Shown piece after piece: positions 37,294-44,822 of a DNA stretch of 64,000 nucleotides. The notes under the pieces are model-generated. The model ran no database searches and was not told the origin of the DNA. It saw only the letters and a list, made by a program, of their open reading frames with translations. The position numbers were made by a program, and so were the translations under genes. Position 1 is the stretch's first letter; every line of letters begins with the position of its first letter. Origin of the DNA: Acidobacteriaceae bacterium (GTDB taxonomy: Bacteria; Acidobacteriota; Terriglobia; Terriglobales; Acidobacteriaceae); NCBI GenBank assembly GCA_003138975.1, contig PLHQ01000153.1, positions 102,433 to 166,432 of the forward strand, given 5' to 3'.

Positions 37294-38124
37294 CTATTGC
37301 ACGTCCGAAACTTTCCCGTTCAGAAAAGTCACTTTCAGATCTTTGTAGACGTAGATTTGTTTTGTCCCGAGCGTCACTTTCTTTTCCGGCTTGCCCATGG
37401 CCGCCTCGACCTGATCCGTGGTCATTCCCTTTTCGATGCTTTGGGGCTCAGCTTGGGGCTGCTCGGCCTGCTGTGGCTGCGCCTGATCCGCTGCTTGCTG
37501 CGGCTGCTGCCCACCCTGATCTCCGCCCTGCTGCTGACCGCCCTGGCCCTGCTGCGCATCGTCACTGCTGATAGAAAGAACCTGCCCGATCGTGTCCTCC
37601 ACCTGACCGGCACTCGCATTCGCTAACGACCCCTTGGGAAACTGGAAGACCACCTGCGCCTTGTTGTAGGTCGGCGGATCGGTCTTATTGCAGGTGTCGC
37701 AAGCCACGATGCCGAGAGTCACGCTATCTTTGGCCAGGTTCACATCGATCTTCATGGGATAAACTTTGTCTCCCACCACGAATAAGTGGGTCGTCTGTTC
37801 CTTTCCAAATTTTCCCATGATCGACTTCCGTCCCATCAGCGCCAGACCGCTGGGGCCGTGAATCGTCCCGCCTTCATACCTGGTGGCAGGGACGTTCTGG
37901 TCGCCATAAGGTACGCCCAGAACTCCGCCTTTCTGAATGGCTAACAGCGTGCCCGCATCCACCACGGAGTATCCGCTCGTGTCCGATCCCATCTTCACAA
38001 GCTTGTACTGCGCTGCAAGTTGCTCCTGCAGAGAAACCGCCTGAGCACCGGCCAATGAAAACGGAAAAACTGTGGCAGCCAGCAGCACGATCCCTGGCAT
38101 TACGTTGTCGAATTTCCGCGACAT
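37294..38124 (-). CDS. Exported protein with C-terminal BamE/SmpA-like segment
   Basis: A 276-residue secreted protein. A signal peptide (residues 5-27) is followed by a domain I do not recognise, with a Cys pair (VACDTCNK), then a Gln/Gly-rich linker (about residues 185-225). The C-terminus (IEKGMTTDQVEAAMGKPEKK, then YVYKDLKVTFLNGKVSDV) resembles SmpA/OmlA repeats. GGAGGG sits at good spacing before ATG 38124, although the frame is open 400 bases further. It follows the repeat protein below by 166 bases, so the two may be co-transcribed. Function unknown. Confidence 0.78.
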   Translation of the reverse strand: MSRKFDNVMPGIVLLAATVFPFSLAGAQAVSLQEQLAAQYKLVKMGSDTSGYSVVDAGTLLAIQKGGVLGVPYGDQNVPATRYEGGTIHGPSGLALMGRKSIMGKFGKEQTTHLFVVGDKVYPMKIDVNLAKDSVTLGIVACDTCNKTDPPTYNKAQVVFQFPKGSLANASAGQVEDTIGQVLSISSDDAQQGQGGQQQGGDQGGQQPQQAADQAQPQQAEQPQAEPQSIEKGMTTDQVEAAMGKPEKKVTLGTKQIYVYKDLKVTFLNGKVSDVQ

Positions 38125-38290
38125 CTTAGACCCTCCGACTCGTTGTTTCCTAACTTGATTCTGATTGGGCGCTGAACAGCAACCGCTCAATCGCAAGAGA
38201 TATCGTCCGTTGATTGAAGAAGGGAGCGTCGTCGTCCGACGCCCCCGTAATTGACGATCAGCGGAACCCACCCCTTTACAACCGCCGGTC

Positions 38291-40015
38291 CTAGTTTCCT
38301 CCGCCGGACGCAGTTTCCTGCTTGACCTGCGACTCCGTCTGGTCGGCCTGCTGCTGTTGGTCTTGCAGAGTTTTCGCCACGCTGGTATCCGGTGGCGGAG
38401 GTTGAACGGCCCCTGCCTGGGTGCCGGTGTCCGGCGCCTTCGGCATACCGCCAGTACCCTGCTTTTTCGCCAGTTCGCCCATGCCGCTGGTGATGTTCTC
38501 CTGGAAGTGGTTGTACATTTCCTGCAGATCATCCACTTTCACGGCAACGGTTTGTCCCGACGCGCAGTCGCCTTTCTTGGTCGCCGAGACGCTGGCATTC
38601 ACGGTTTGGTCCGCGTCTGGAGTGTCTGTGAGGCGCGTAATCACATCACCCGACGTCAAGCCACATTCCTGCCCGTTGGCCACCACCGTCACATCGGTAT
38701 CCACCACAAAAGTACGCTGCGCTGGATCCAACGCCGGCGGCGGTTGATCGCTGGTCGGTGCCGGAGCTGCCGAGGCTTGTCCGCCACCCGTATCCTGGCC
38801 GGCCTGTGCCTGCTGTGCGGCCAATTGGGCTTTCACTTCTTGGGCAATTGCTTCCTTCACCTCGGGAGTCAGCGCCACTGGGCCGGAGGATGCTGCTTGA
38901 GCCGCATCTCCGCCACCATCGCCAGCGCTGGCAGCTGCGTCTGCTGCCATCGCGTCGGCATTGGCCTCAGTCCGCGCCGCATACGCTGCCTGTAAGTTCG
39001 CCGCAATCAGGTAATCCGTCAGCCAGTAGTACGGAGCAGCATAAACGGGATAAGGATTCCACCATCCGCCATAGAATCCCCACCAGGGCGCTCCTCCCCA
39101 ACCCCATGCCCCGATGCCCCAGGCAACCGACACTCCCCAAGGCTGGTAGCCCCATCCATAAAATCCCGGATGGTACCAAACGCCTGGGTAATAGCCGTAG
39201 TACATATGTCCACCCCAGCCGTAGCCGCGATAAAGGCCGACATGATAGCGCCCGCCGGCAAAGTATGTCCGCGAGTAATAGGCATGGCCTCCGCGGGTCA
39301 CGTACGCCCGCTGCACGTAGCCTCCATGTCCTCGGGTTACGATGCGCGCTCCGTTGCGCTCACTCACCACCGTGCGCCCGCCGTGGAGTCCGTGGTTAAT
39401 CTGCATGCCGTTGCGATTGATGGAACGAATCGATCCATTAGGACGAATGCTCGCCGATCCTCCGCCCCTGAGAGAAACATTCCTGCCGGGAGGAGTACGA
39501 CTGCCCACGTTGCTTCGGCTGGCCGTCGCCGGGCGACCTCCCGCTGCTCCCGGACGTCCGCCGGTTGTCGTATGGCCCGCTGCTGTGCCCGGACGGCTGC
39601 CTGTCGTCGTGTGGCCCGCTGCCGCACCTGGACGGCTGCCCGTAGCCGCGTGCGTCCCACCCGTCGTCGTGTGCGTTCCCGTCGCCGCGTGCGTACCACC
39701 CGTCGTCGTATGCGTTCCCGTCGCCGCGTGCGTACCGCCCGTCGTCGTATGCGTTCCCGTCGCCGCGTGCGTACCACCCGTCGTCGCGTGCGTTCCGCCC
39801 GTCGCCGCGTGCGAAGGCGTCGAAGTGTGCGACTGCGTTGCGCCATGCGAAGCTGTCGACGGATGCGAAGGTGCGCTCGCTTTTGGCGCCGCCTTGGGAG
39901 CGCCCCCACCCCCGCTCGGCTTGTGCTGGCCCCAGGCCAATGTCGGAACCACTACACATAACGAAAACACTAGCCACTTCTGCAGCATCTTCTCACTTCT
40001 CGAAGTGCGATTCAT
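38291..40015 (-). CDS. Large exported repeat protein with His/Thr/Gly repeats and Trp/Tyr/Gly-rich core
   Basis: A 574-residue secreted protein of unknown function. After the signal peptide (about residues 10-29) come 13-residue tandem repeats of the type ATGTHTTTGGTHA and TTGSRPGTAAGHT (about residues 70-165), a basic region (165-240), a Gly/Tyr/Trp-rich region (240-330, for example WGIGAWGWGGAPWWGF), an Ala-rich helical region, and a C-terminal domain with two Cys (ANGQECGLTSGDVIT, KKGDCASGQTV) that looks folded. AGGAGG stands before the ATG. It could be a surface or matrix protein; that is inference. Confidence 0.75.
   Translation of the reverse strand: MNRTSRSEKMLQKWLVFSLCVVVPTLAWGQHKPSGGGGAPKAAPKASAPSHPSTASHGATQSHTSTPSHAATGGTHATTGGTHAATGTHTTTGGTHAATGTHTTTGGTHAATGTHTTTGGTHAATGSRPGAAAGHTTTGSRPGTAAGHTTTGGRPGAAGGRPATASRSNVGSRTPPGRNVSLRGGGSASIRPNGSIRSINRNGMQINHGLHGGRTVVSERNGARIVTRGHGGYVQRAYVTRGGHAYYSRTYFAGGRYHVGLYRGYGWGGHMYYGYYPGVWYHPGFYGWGYQPWGVSVAWGIGAWGWGGAPWWGFYGGWWNPYPVYAAPYYWLTDYLIAANLQAAYAARTEANADAMAADAAASAGDGGGDAAQAASSGPVALTPEVKEAIAQEVKAQLAAQQAQAGQDTGGGQASAAPAPTSDQPPPALDPAQRTFVVDTDVTVVANGQECGLTSGDVITRLTDTPDADQTVNASVSATKKGDCASGQTVAVKVDDLQEMYNHFQENITSGMGELAKKQGTGGMPKAPDTGTQAGAVQPPPPDTSVAKTLQDQQQQADQTESQVKQETASGGGN
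39642..39797. repeat. 39-bp tandem repeat, four copies, in frame
   Basis: Four adjacent near-identical 39-bp units inside the secreted repeat protein, each encoding 13 residues. The flanking 39540-39641 stretch keeps the same 13-residue period but is more diverged. Confidence 0.85.
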
Positions 40016-40391
40016 TACAGCCTCCTGATCTCTAGACTTCTACCGCGGCTTTTTCCGGCAACCACCCCGCTTGCGCAATGCGTAGTCAGTTCCGGACTCT
40101 GTCCACCTTAAACACGAAGCTCGCAGATTCCACCCTGCGTGATTGAAAATTTCCTGAGCCAAAGCGGAAGGCCCGCAAGATGCACGAACCCAGATGCGAC
40201 TAAACGTCACCGGCAACCTGTATCGTGGGGCGAAAAAACGTTACCAGAACTTCGCCACTCGCGCAATCACTTGTATTGTCATCGACAAGCCCGGAGCCTC
40301 ATCGGGTCCAGTGTTGATACTGCGGGCGGACTACTTCCCTCTAAACCTCCGCTGCTGTAATCTATGCTATCTTTTCTCGGAAAGGAACTCC
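40016..40391. other. 376-bp divergent non-coding region
   Basis: Lies between the repeat-protein gene (minus) and the DoxX gene (plus) and must carry both promoters. I examined the 40139-40250 stretch for a c-di-GMP or similar aptamer and could not match one. No gene is supportable. Confidence 0.4.
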
Positions 40392-40805
40392 TTGCGCTAC
40401 CTCGATCGCCTGCAGCCCCTCGCACTTCTTTTCATGCGTCTCGCCCTTGGCGCCGTCATGGTCGGACACGGATACCACAAGGTTTTCGGTGGACTTCAAC
40501 AGCATGCTCACTTCGTCGCCAGCCTCGGACTGCCCGCATGGACCGCCTATCTTTCCGCCTTCACGGAGTTTTTCGGTGGTCTGCTCGTGCTCCTTGGCCT
40601 GTTCACCCGGGCCGCCGCTTTCGCCATCTGCATCGATCTGTCCGTTGCCATCGCTAAAGTCCACTTTCACAACGGATTGATGGGCGAGCATGGCTACGAA
40701 TTCCCCCTGGCGCTCGCTGCCATCGCCTTCGGCCTTATTTTCCTAGGCGCTGGCCCTATCGCCTTCGACCACATCCGGGCTCCGGGCGGCGGCAAATCAA
40801 AGTAG
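40392..40805 (+). CDS. DoxX-family membrane protein
   Basis: A 137-residue protein with four membrane segments. DoxX landmarks are RLALGAVMVGHGYHKVFGG, LGLPAWTAYLSAFTEFFGGLLVLLG and a small loop before ICIDLSVAIAKVHFHNG. The frame is open far upstream, but AAAGGAA followed by TTG at 40392 gives the family's normal N-terminus, so a TTG start is chosen. Members are linked to redox homeostasis and thiosulfate:quinone oxidation, but the role of this subgroup is unknown. Confidence 0.84.
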   Translation: MRYLDRLQPLALLFMRLALGAVMVGHGYHKVFGGLQQHAHFVASLGLPAWTAYLSAFTEFFGGLLVLLGLFTRAAAFAICIDLSVAIAKVHFHNGLMGEHGYEFPLALAAIAFGLIFLGAGPIAFDHIRAPGGGKSK

Positions 40806-41065
40806 CTGCCGAACCTCCATAATTCCTGAAGGACAGGAAAACGGACAAATATTCCCCACCCGCGCAACTTTTTGCCGGCTTCCGGGTTTTATTGCACGTT
40901 GCGGACGGTGTCTCGAATAACGGGGGTTTACCAAATCCCTTTGACGTTTCTTTACGTCTTCTGAAATTATGATGAGTCGGGACCAACTTTGTCGCATCCG
41001 AGTTGCATCCGAACGATTTCGTAGGCGCATCTTATCGCTTACCACGAACTGATTGGAGGCTTCCC

Positions 41066-41671
41066 TTGAGAAAGTTAGCGCTTCTCGCACCGGTTCTTGC
41101 TCTTGTGTTTTCTTGCCACTTCGCTACGGCCCAGCAGGGCGACATCATGTTTTTCGGCGGTACTCTGTTGTCGTCCTCGCCCAGCACGAATCAGCTGTTT
41201 TCCGGAAACATCGCGGAGAAGGGCGGAACTTACCTCGGCATTAGCGGGGATGTTGTTGGCTTCAAGAAGCGCCTCGGCTTCAACATTGAAACTGCTTGGA
41301 GAGCGAGTCAGGCGAGTTACCTCGGCTACGAAACCTACCGTCCGATCTTGACCGACTTCAACGCGCTCTTCCAGCCGAAGCTGGGCAAGAAGGTCGGTCT
41401 CGATCTTTTCGGCGGCATCGGCATTGCCAGCACCCGCTTCTACGTGCCTTATGCCACTTCGTGCAGCTACTTTTCCGGTTGCATCAACTACACTACCAGT
41501 GATCACTTCATGGAGGATCTCGGCGCCGGTCTCCGCTATTACGTCTGGCACCATTTCTTTGTCCGCCCCGAGGTTCACTACTACCACATTCAAAATAACA
41601 CCGACGTTTTTAGCACCGACAATGTATTCCGCGTCGGCGCGTCCATCGGGTACACCATCGGCAACGACTAG
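41066..41671 (+). CDS. Outer-membrane beta-barrel protein, copy 1
   Basis: A 201-residue exported protein predicted to form an eight-stranded barrel: alternating polar/hydrophobic strands after a signal peptide (LRKLALLAPVLALVFSCHFATA). Recognisable stretches are FNALFQPKLGKKVGLDLFGGIGIAS and HFMEDLGAGLRYYVWHHFFVRPE, ending in GASIGYTIGN. The start is a TTG, preceded by GGAGG. The neighbour at 41837 is a paralogue with the same architecture and the same TTG start. Function unknown; OmpW/OmpA-like barrels are the nearest type. Confidence 0.8.
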   Translation: MRKLALLAPVLALVFSCHFATAQQGDIMFFGGTLLSSSPSTNQLFSGNIAEKGGTYLGISGDVVGFKKRLGFNIETAWRASQASYLGYETYRPILTDFNALFQPKLGKKVGLDLFGGIGIASTRFYVPYATSCSYFSGCINYTTSDHFMEDLGAGLRYYVWHHFFVRPEVHYYHIQNNTDVFSTDNVFRVGASIGYTIGND

Positions 41672-41836
41672 GCTTTGACTCCGTCGCGTCGCCGCGGGTT
41701 TGGTATCATCGGGAACAAGCCAACTCCGATAGCCGGGATAATTCTGTTCCTGCAACCGTTCGCGGCTGCTTCCCAGGTGCGCCACCAATCCAGTGGCCGC
41801 ATTCCAGAGGCCCAGACGAACTGACAAGGGGATGTA

Positions 41837-42454
41837 TTGAGAAAATTCGCGCTGCTCGCATCCGCGTGTGTGGTGTTTCTGTTCACGAACTTCGCCTCTG
41901 CCCAGCAAGGGGACATCATGGTCGGGGGCAGCACCCTCATGTCCTCCGCCCCAAACAACGACTCGGTGAGCTTCCAGCCACCCACGCAAAAGGGTGGCAC
42001 CTACCCCTCCATCAGCGGTGACTTCATCAAATTCAAGCACCGCCTCGGCTTTAACGCAGAAACCGCCTGGAGGGATAAGCGGGCCAACTACTCTGACAAT
42101 GGCCAAACCTACCGCCCTTTCTTTACCGACGTCAACGCGCTCTTCCAGCCGCGTGTAGGCAAGAAGTTTACCCTCGACCTTTTTGGCGGCGTCGGCTTCG
42201 CCAGCTACCGCTTCTCACCTCCCTACACCACTTCCTGCAGAGTCCCCACGGGCGGATGCACTTTCTACACCAGCAGCAATCATTTCATGGAAGACCTTGG
42301 CGGAGGGGTCCGCTATTACGTTTGGCACCACTTACCCCACGTCTTCGTCCGCCCCGAGATTCACTACTATCACATCCAGAACAATTTCCAGTTCCACTCC
42401 GACAGCGTGTTTCGCGTCGGCGCCTCAATCGGCTACACCATCGGTCAAAAGTGA
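41837..42454 (+). CDS. Outer-membrane beta-barrel protein, copy 2
   Basis: A 205-residue paralogue of the gene at 41066, sharing QQGDIM after the signal peptide, VNALFQPRVGKKFTLDLFGGVGFAS, HFMEDLGGGVRYYVWHH, FVRPEIHYYHIQNN and GASIGYTIG. It has a Cys pair (SCRVPTGGC) in the loop where copy 1 has SCSYFSGC, suggesting a conserved extracellular disulfide. It starts at TTG after AAGGGGA. The 165-base gap suggests separate promoters or one shared transcript. Confidence 0.8.
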   Translation: MRKFALLASACVVFLFTNFASAQQGDIMVGGSTLMSSAPNNDSVSFQPPTQKGGTYPSISGDFIKFKHRLGFNAETAWRDKRANYSDNGQTYRPFFTDVNALFQPRVGKKFTLDLFGGVGFASYRFSPPYTTSCRVPTGGCTFYTSSNHFMEDLGGGVRYYVWHHLPHVFVRPEIHYYHIQNNFQFHSDSVFRVGASIGYTIGQK

Positions 42455-42459
42455 CTTCT

Positions 42460-42487
42460 CCGCGGAATCCGCCTTGAGATTCCGCGG
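42460..42487 (+). terminator. Hairpin after outer-membrane protein copy 2
   Basis: A perfect 10-bp stem CCGCGGAATC/GATTCCGCGG with an 8-base loop, five bases after the stop. There is no T-tract. Confidence 0.6.
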
Positions 42488-42505
42488 CGCACCCAAACCC
42501 TTAAA

Positions 42506-42534
42506 CAAAAAAAGCAGCGTCTTCTCGACGCTGC
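42506..42534 (-). terminator. Rho-independent terminator for the small exported protein gene
   Basis: Minus-strand stem GCAGCGTC/GACGCTGC with a 5-base loop followed by TTTTTTTG. It stands 24 bases after the stop of the 42558 gene. Confidence 0.88.
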
Positions 42535-42557
42535 CTCAATTCTTCTTGTTCCAATCT

Positions 42558-42866
42558 CTACGGTTCCCGCTCACAGATCTCAGCTTCGTGAATCGCCGCG
42601 TCGATATGCTCAATCGCTTTGTCGCGATGGCCATGGAACTCGCCTTCGGCGTGCGCCATGTGATCCCGGGCGCTTCGCAACGCCTCAATCGCCTCATGCA
42701 CGCGCGGGTGTGGAGGCATTGGGGTCGGGGCAGCCGCCGCGGGACTAGCCGGAGCCACCGCCACAGCAGCAGCCGGTGCCTTTGGACCAGCCGCCGCTGC
42801 TGTTAAAGCCATGGTCAACAAGAGCGTTGCTGTGATCAATAGTGTCAAGAACCCGATTTTCTTCAT
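42558..42866 (-). CDS. Small exported helical protein
   Basis: A 102-residue protein. A signal peptide (MKKIGFLTLLITATLLLTMA) precedes an Ala/Pro linker (about residues 24-48) and an amphipathic, His- and Glu-rich helical region (VHEAIEALRSARDHMAHAEGEFHGHRDKAIEHIDAAIHEAEI). The helix pattern resembles small periplasmic metal-responsive or four-helix proteins, but no family is certain. GAGGAGG before ATG 42866 decides the start. Confidence 0.75.
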   Translation of the reverse strand: MKKIGFLTLLITATLLLTMALTAAAAGPKAPAAAVAVAPASPAAAAPTPMPPHPRVHEAIEALRSARDHMAHAEGEFHGHRDKAIEHIDAAIHEAEICEREP

Positions 42867-43028
42867 ACGTTCCTCCTCGTCGGAATTCCGGCGCGGACGC
42901 CGCCGGTAAGATCGAAAATCAATGGCCACGGACCCGGCCTGCACGCCGGCACGCCCGAGACACCCGCACAGTATAAGCTGCCGCTCGCCGAAATCCTCAT
43001 GTACAGAAGTTGACTGATAAGGTGCGCT

Positions 43029-43640
43029 CTACAGACCCAGCTGCGGCCTGCGGCTTCTCCACCACAGCAACAACGCGGCCACCACAACCACAATGCTAAC
43101 CACTAAATCGAAGCGCCTGAGATCGTTGGCCAGCCGCCCCCAATGTCCGCCAAACAAATATCCCGCGCTGCAGATCGCTGTCACCCAAACCGCTGCTCCC
43201 AAGAAGTTGAACAGGACGAACTTCCGCCACTGCATGTGCAGCGCTCCCGCCAGCAGCGAGGCCAGCACGCGCATACCGAAGAGAAATCGTGCCAGAAAAA
43301 CAGTTGCCGATCCGTACCGCTCGAAAAGCCGCTCCGCCCTCGCCACGCTCTCCGCGCGAATGGAGAAGACGTGCCGGTAACGTTCGATCAGCGGACGTCC
43401 CCCGTGTCGGCCCAGAGCAAAGCCGAACTCTCCGCCCACCGTCGTGGCCACAGTCCCGACCAGAATGATCCAGGGGAATCGCAACTCATGTTGGGAATAC
43501 GCCAGGAAGCTGGCCAGCAGCAGCACGGTCTCACCAGGCAGGGGCAACCCAGCGCTTTCCAACAACAACGCGGCTGCCACGGCCCAGTATCCGTAGTGCA
43601 CCAGCGCGTCGCGCAGCAGCGTGAGAATGTGGTGGGTCAT
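43029..43640 (-). CDS. DedA-family membrane protein
   Basis: A 203-residue polytopic protein of the DedA/SNARE-associated (VTT) family, implicated in flipping polyprenyl or phospholipid carriers. Typical segments are ESAGLPLPGETVLLLASFLA, VATTVGGEFGFALGRHGGRPLIERY, and FLARFLFGMRVLASLLAGALHMQWRKF, which carries the functionally important Arg. The C-terminal helix ends in a basic tail. Length is normal. Confidence 0.9.
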   Translation of the reverse strand: MTHHILTLLRDALVHYGYWAVAAALLLESAGLPLPGETVLLLASFLAYSQHELRFPWIILVGTVATTVGGEFGFALGRHGGRPLIERYRHVFSIRAESVARAERLFERYGSATVFLARFLFGMRVLASLLAGALHMQWRKFVLFNFLGAAVWVTAICSAGYLFGGHWGRLANDLRRFDLVVSIVVVVAALLLWWRSRRPQLGL

Positions 43641-43667
43641 GATTGGAATGTTGCGGGCCGAAGTTGC

Positions 43668-44615
43668 TCAGGCAGGAAGCTTCTCACGCGTCAGGAATTC
43701 AATCAATACTCGGTTGAACTCCTCCGGACACTCTTCGTAGGGCAGATGCCCAATCCCGGGAAAAACGATCAACTCGGAATTCGGAAAGTATTTCGCCAGC
43801 GGCGCGGCCGAGGAAGCAAATACTGCGGGATCTTTTTCGCCCCACATCAAAAGCGTAGGGACGCTCGCCAACTTCGGCAGGGTCGCCTCCAGTTCGCGCA
43901 AATCTTCAGTCCAGGTGCGGACGATGCTCAGCGCATGCTCAAACAACCCGGGCTTCGCCAGCGGAGCCTCGTAACCGGCAAGAGCTCCCGGCGGAATGCG
44001 GCGACGGTCAGCATACAGGCGCCTGTGCCAATAGGGATAGGAGAAGCGCGTACGCGCGATTACCTGCCGGAACAGGGCAGCACCAAAATTCGTGCCAAAA
44101 AATGGTGCCAGCCGCCGCCCGTGCGCCGAATACGGATTCACCGGAGCCACCAGCACCAACCGCCGCAAGTGCAGCCCGGCTTTCCCGCTCAGGCATTCCG
44201 CGGCCGCCATCATCGCAACCGCCCCGCCATGCGAAGTCCCCAACAAATCAAACGAAGAAATTCCCAGGCGTTCGATAAATCTCAGAAGACGCTGCGCCGT
44301 TCCCCGCATCGAATAATCGATCCCCGGCACGCGATCCGAAAATCCCGCCCCCATCATGTCCGGCGCATACACCGTCGCGTGAGGCGCCAAAGCCGGCATC
44401 GTAAAGCGCCAGGAAAACGAATATCCCAATAACCCATGCACCAGAATCAGCGCCGGTCCCGAACCTGCGCGCAGATACCGCATGCGCGCTCCATCCAGGT
44501 CCATCCAGCATTCCTCTACGCCCGGACTGAACCCTGGAAAGCTCGCGGAAGACTTTTCCCGCTCCGCCGTCAGCACCGTCAATTCTTCTCTCTTTCCGGA
44601 CAACTTTTTCCCCAC
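43668..44615 (-). CDS. Alpha/beta hydrolase
   Basis: A 315-residue cytoplasmic hydrolase. After an unconserved N-terminus of about 35 residues comes the fold: ALILVHGLLGYSFSW, VYAPDMMGAGFSDR, nucleophile elbow LLGTSHGGAVA, LMWGEKDPAVFASSA with the acid, and FPGIGHLPYEECPEEFNRVL with the catalytic His. It resembles epoxide hydrolase/haloperoxidase-like enzymes, substrate unknown. The reading opens with GTG; a later start near MDLDGARMRYL is possible. It ends 28 bases before the DedA gene, so the two may share a transcript. Confidence 0.82.
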   Translation of the reverse strand: MGKKLSGKREELTVLTAEREKSSASFPGFSPGVEECWMDLDGARMRYLRAGSGPALILVHGLLGYSFSWRFTMPALAPHATVYAPDMMGAGFSDRVPGIDYSMRGTAQRLLRFIERLGISSFDLLGTSHGGAVAMMAAAECLSGKAGLHLRRLVLVAPVNPYSAHGRRLAPFFGTNFGAALFRQVIARTRFSYPYWHRRLYADRRRIPPGALAGYEAPLAKPGLFEHALSIVRTWTEDLRELEATLPKLASVPTLLMWGEKDPAVFASSAAPLAKYFPNSELIVFPGIGHLPYEECPEEFNRVLIEFLTREKLPA

Positions 44616-44660
44616 CGCGCGATTCTATTTAAATGAACATCGCCTCTGTTCGCTTCACTT

Positions 44661-44685
44661 GGGGAGCTGCGGCTCCCCGTTTTTT
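44661..44685 (+). terminator. Terminator-like hairpin in the 44.6-44.8 kb spacer
   Basis: Stem GGGGAGC/GCTCCCC with loop TGCG, followed by GTTTTTT on the plus strand. Both neighbouring genes are on the minus strand, so its client is unclear; it may belong to the adjacent repeat element. Confidence 0.45.
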
Positions 44686-44690
44686 CTGCG

Positions 44691-44748
44691 TCATCCTGAG
44701 CGCAGCCGATGGATCGCGAAGCGAGCCATCGGCGCAGTCGAAGGATCC
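44691..44748. repeat. TCATCCTGAGCG / AAGGATC intergenic repeat
   Basis: Begins TCATCCTGAGCGCAG and ends CAGTCGAAGGATCC, with an internal inverted repeat GCCGATGG...CCATCGGC. Related copies are at 61904-61970 and 63401-63489. Confidence 0.65.
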
Positions 44749-44822
44749 CTATTACCCGACGTCGTGGCCAGCGCCGCAAAGCCTTTCGCTCGACGCTTTC
44801 TCGTGGGTACTCACGCAAATCC

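Noticed and set aside
39642-39797. Regular 39-bp repeats considered as a CRISPR array
   Set aside because: Repeats are contiguous without variable spacers, in frame within a coding gene, and no cas gene is present.
40139-40260. Possible riboswitch ahead of DoxX
   Set aside because: The purine-rich stretch has CCAAAGCGGAAGGCCCGC but lacks the rest of any aptamer I can recall; order of conserved pieces does not match the c-di-GMP-I class.
40945-40975. TTGACG ... TATGAT as a sigma-70 promoter for the first barrel gene
   Set aside because: The spacing is about 21 bases, too long, and no extended -10 is present.
41075-42106. A 343-codon minus-strand frame opposite the two outer-membrane barrel genes
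   Set aside because: It spans the spacer between two paralogues and mirrors their repeats; the plus-strand genes have signal peptides and Shine-Dalgarno sequences.
43143-44432. A 429-codon plus-strand frame across the DedA and hydrolase genes
   Set aside because: It crosses two real genes antisense and shows no conserved motif.
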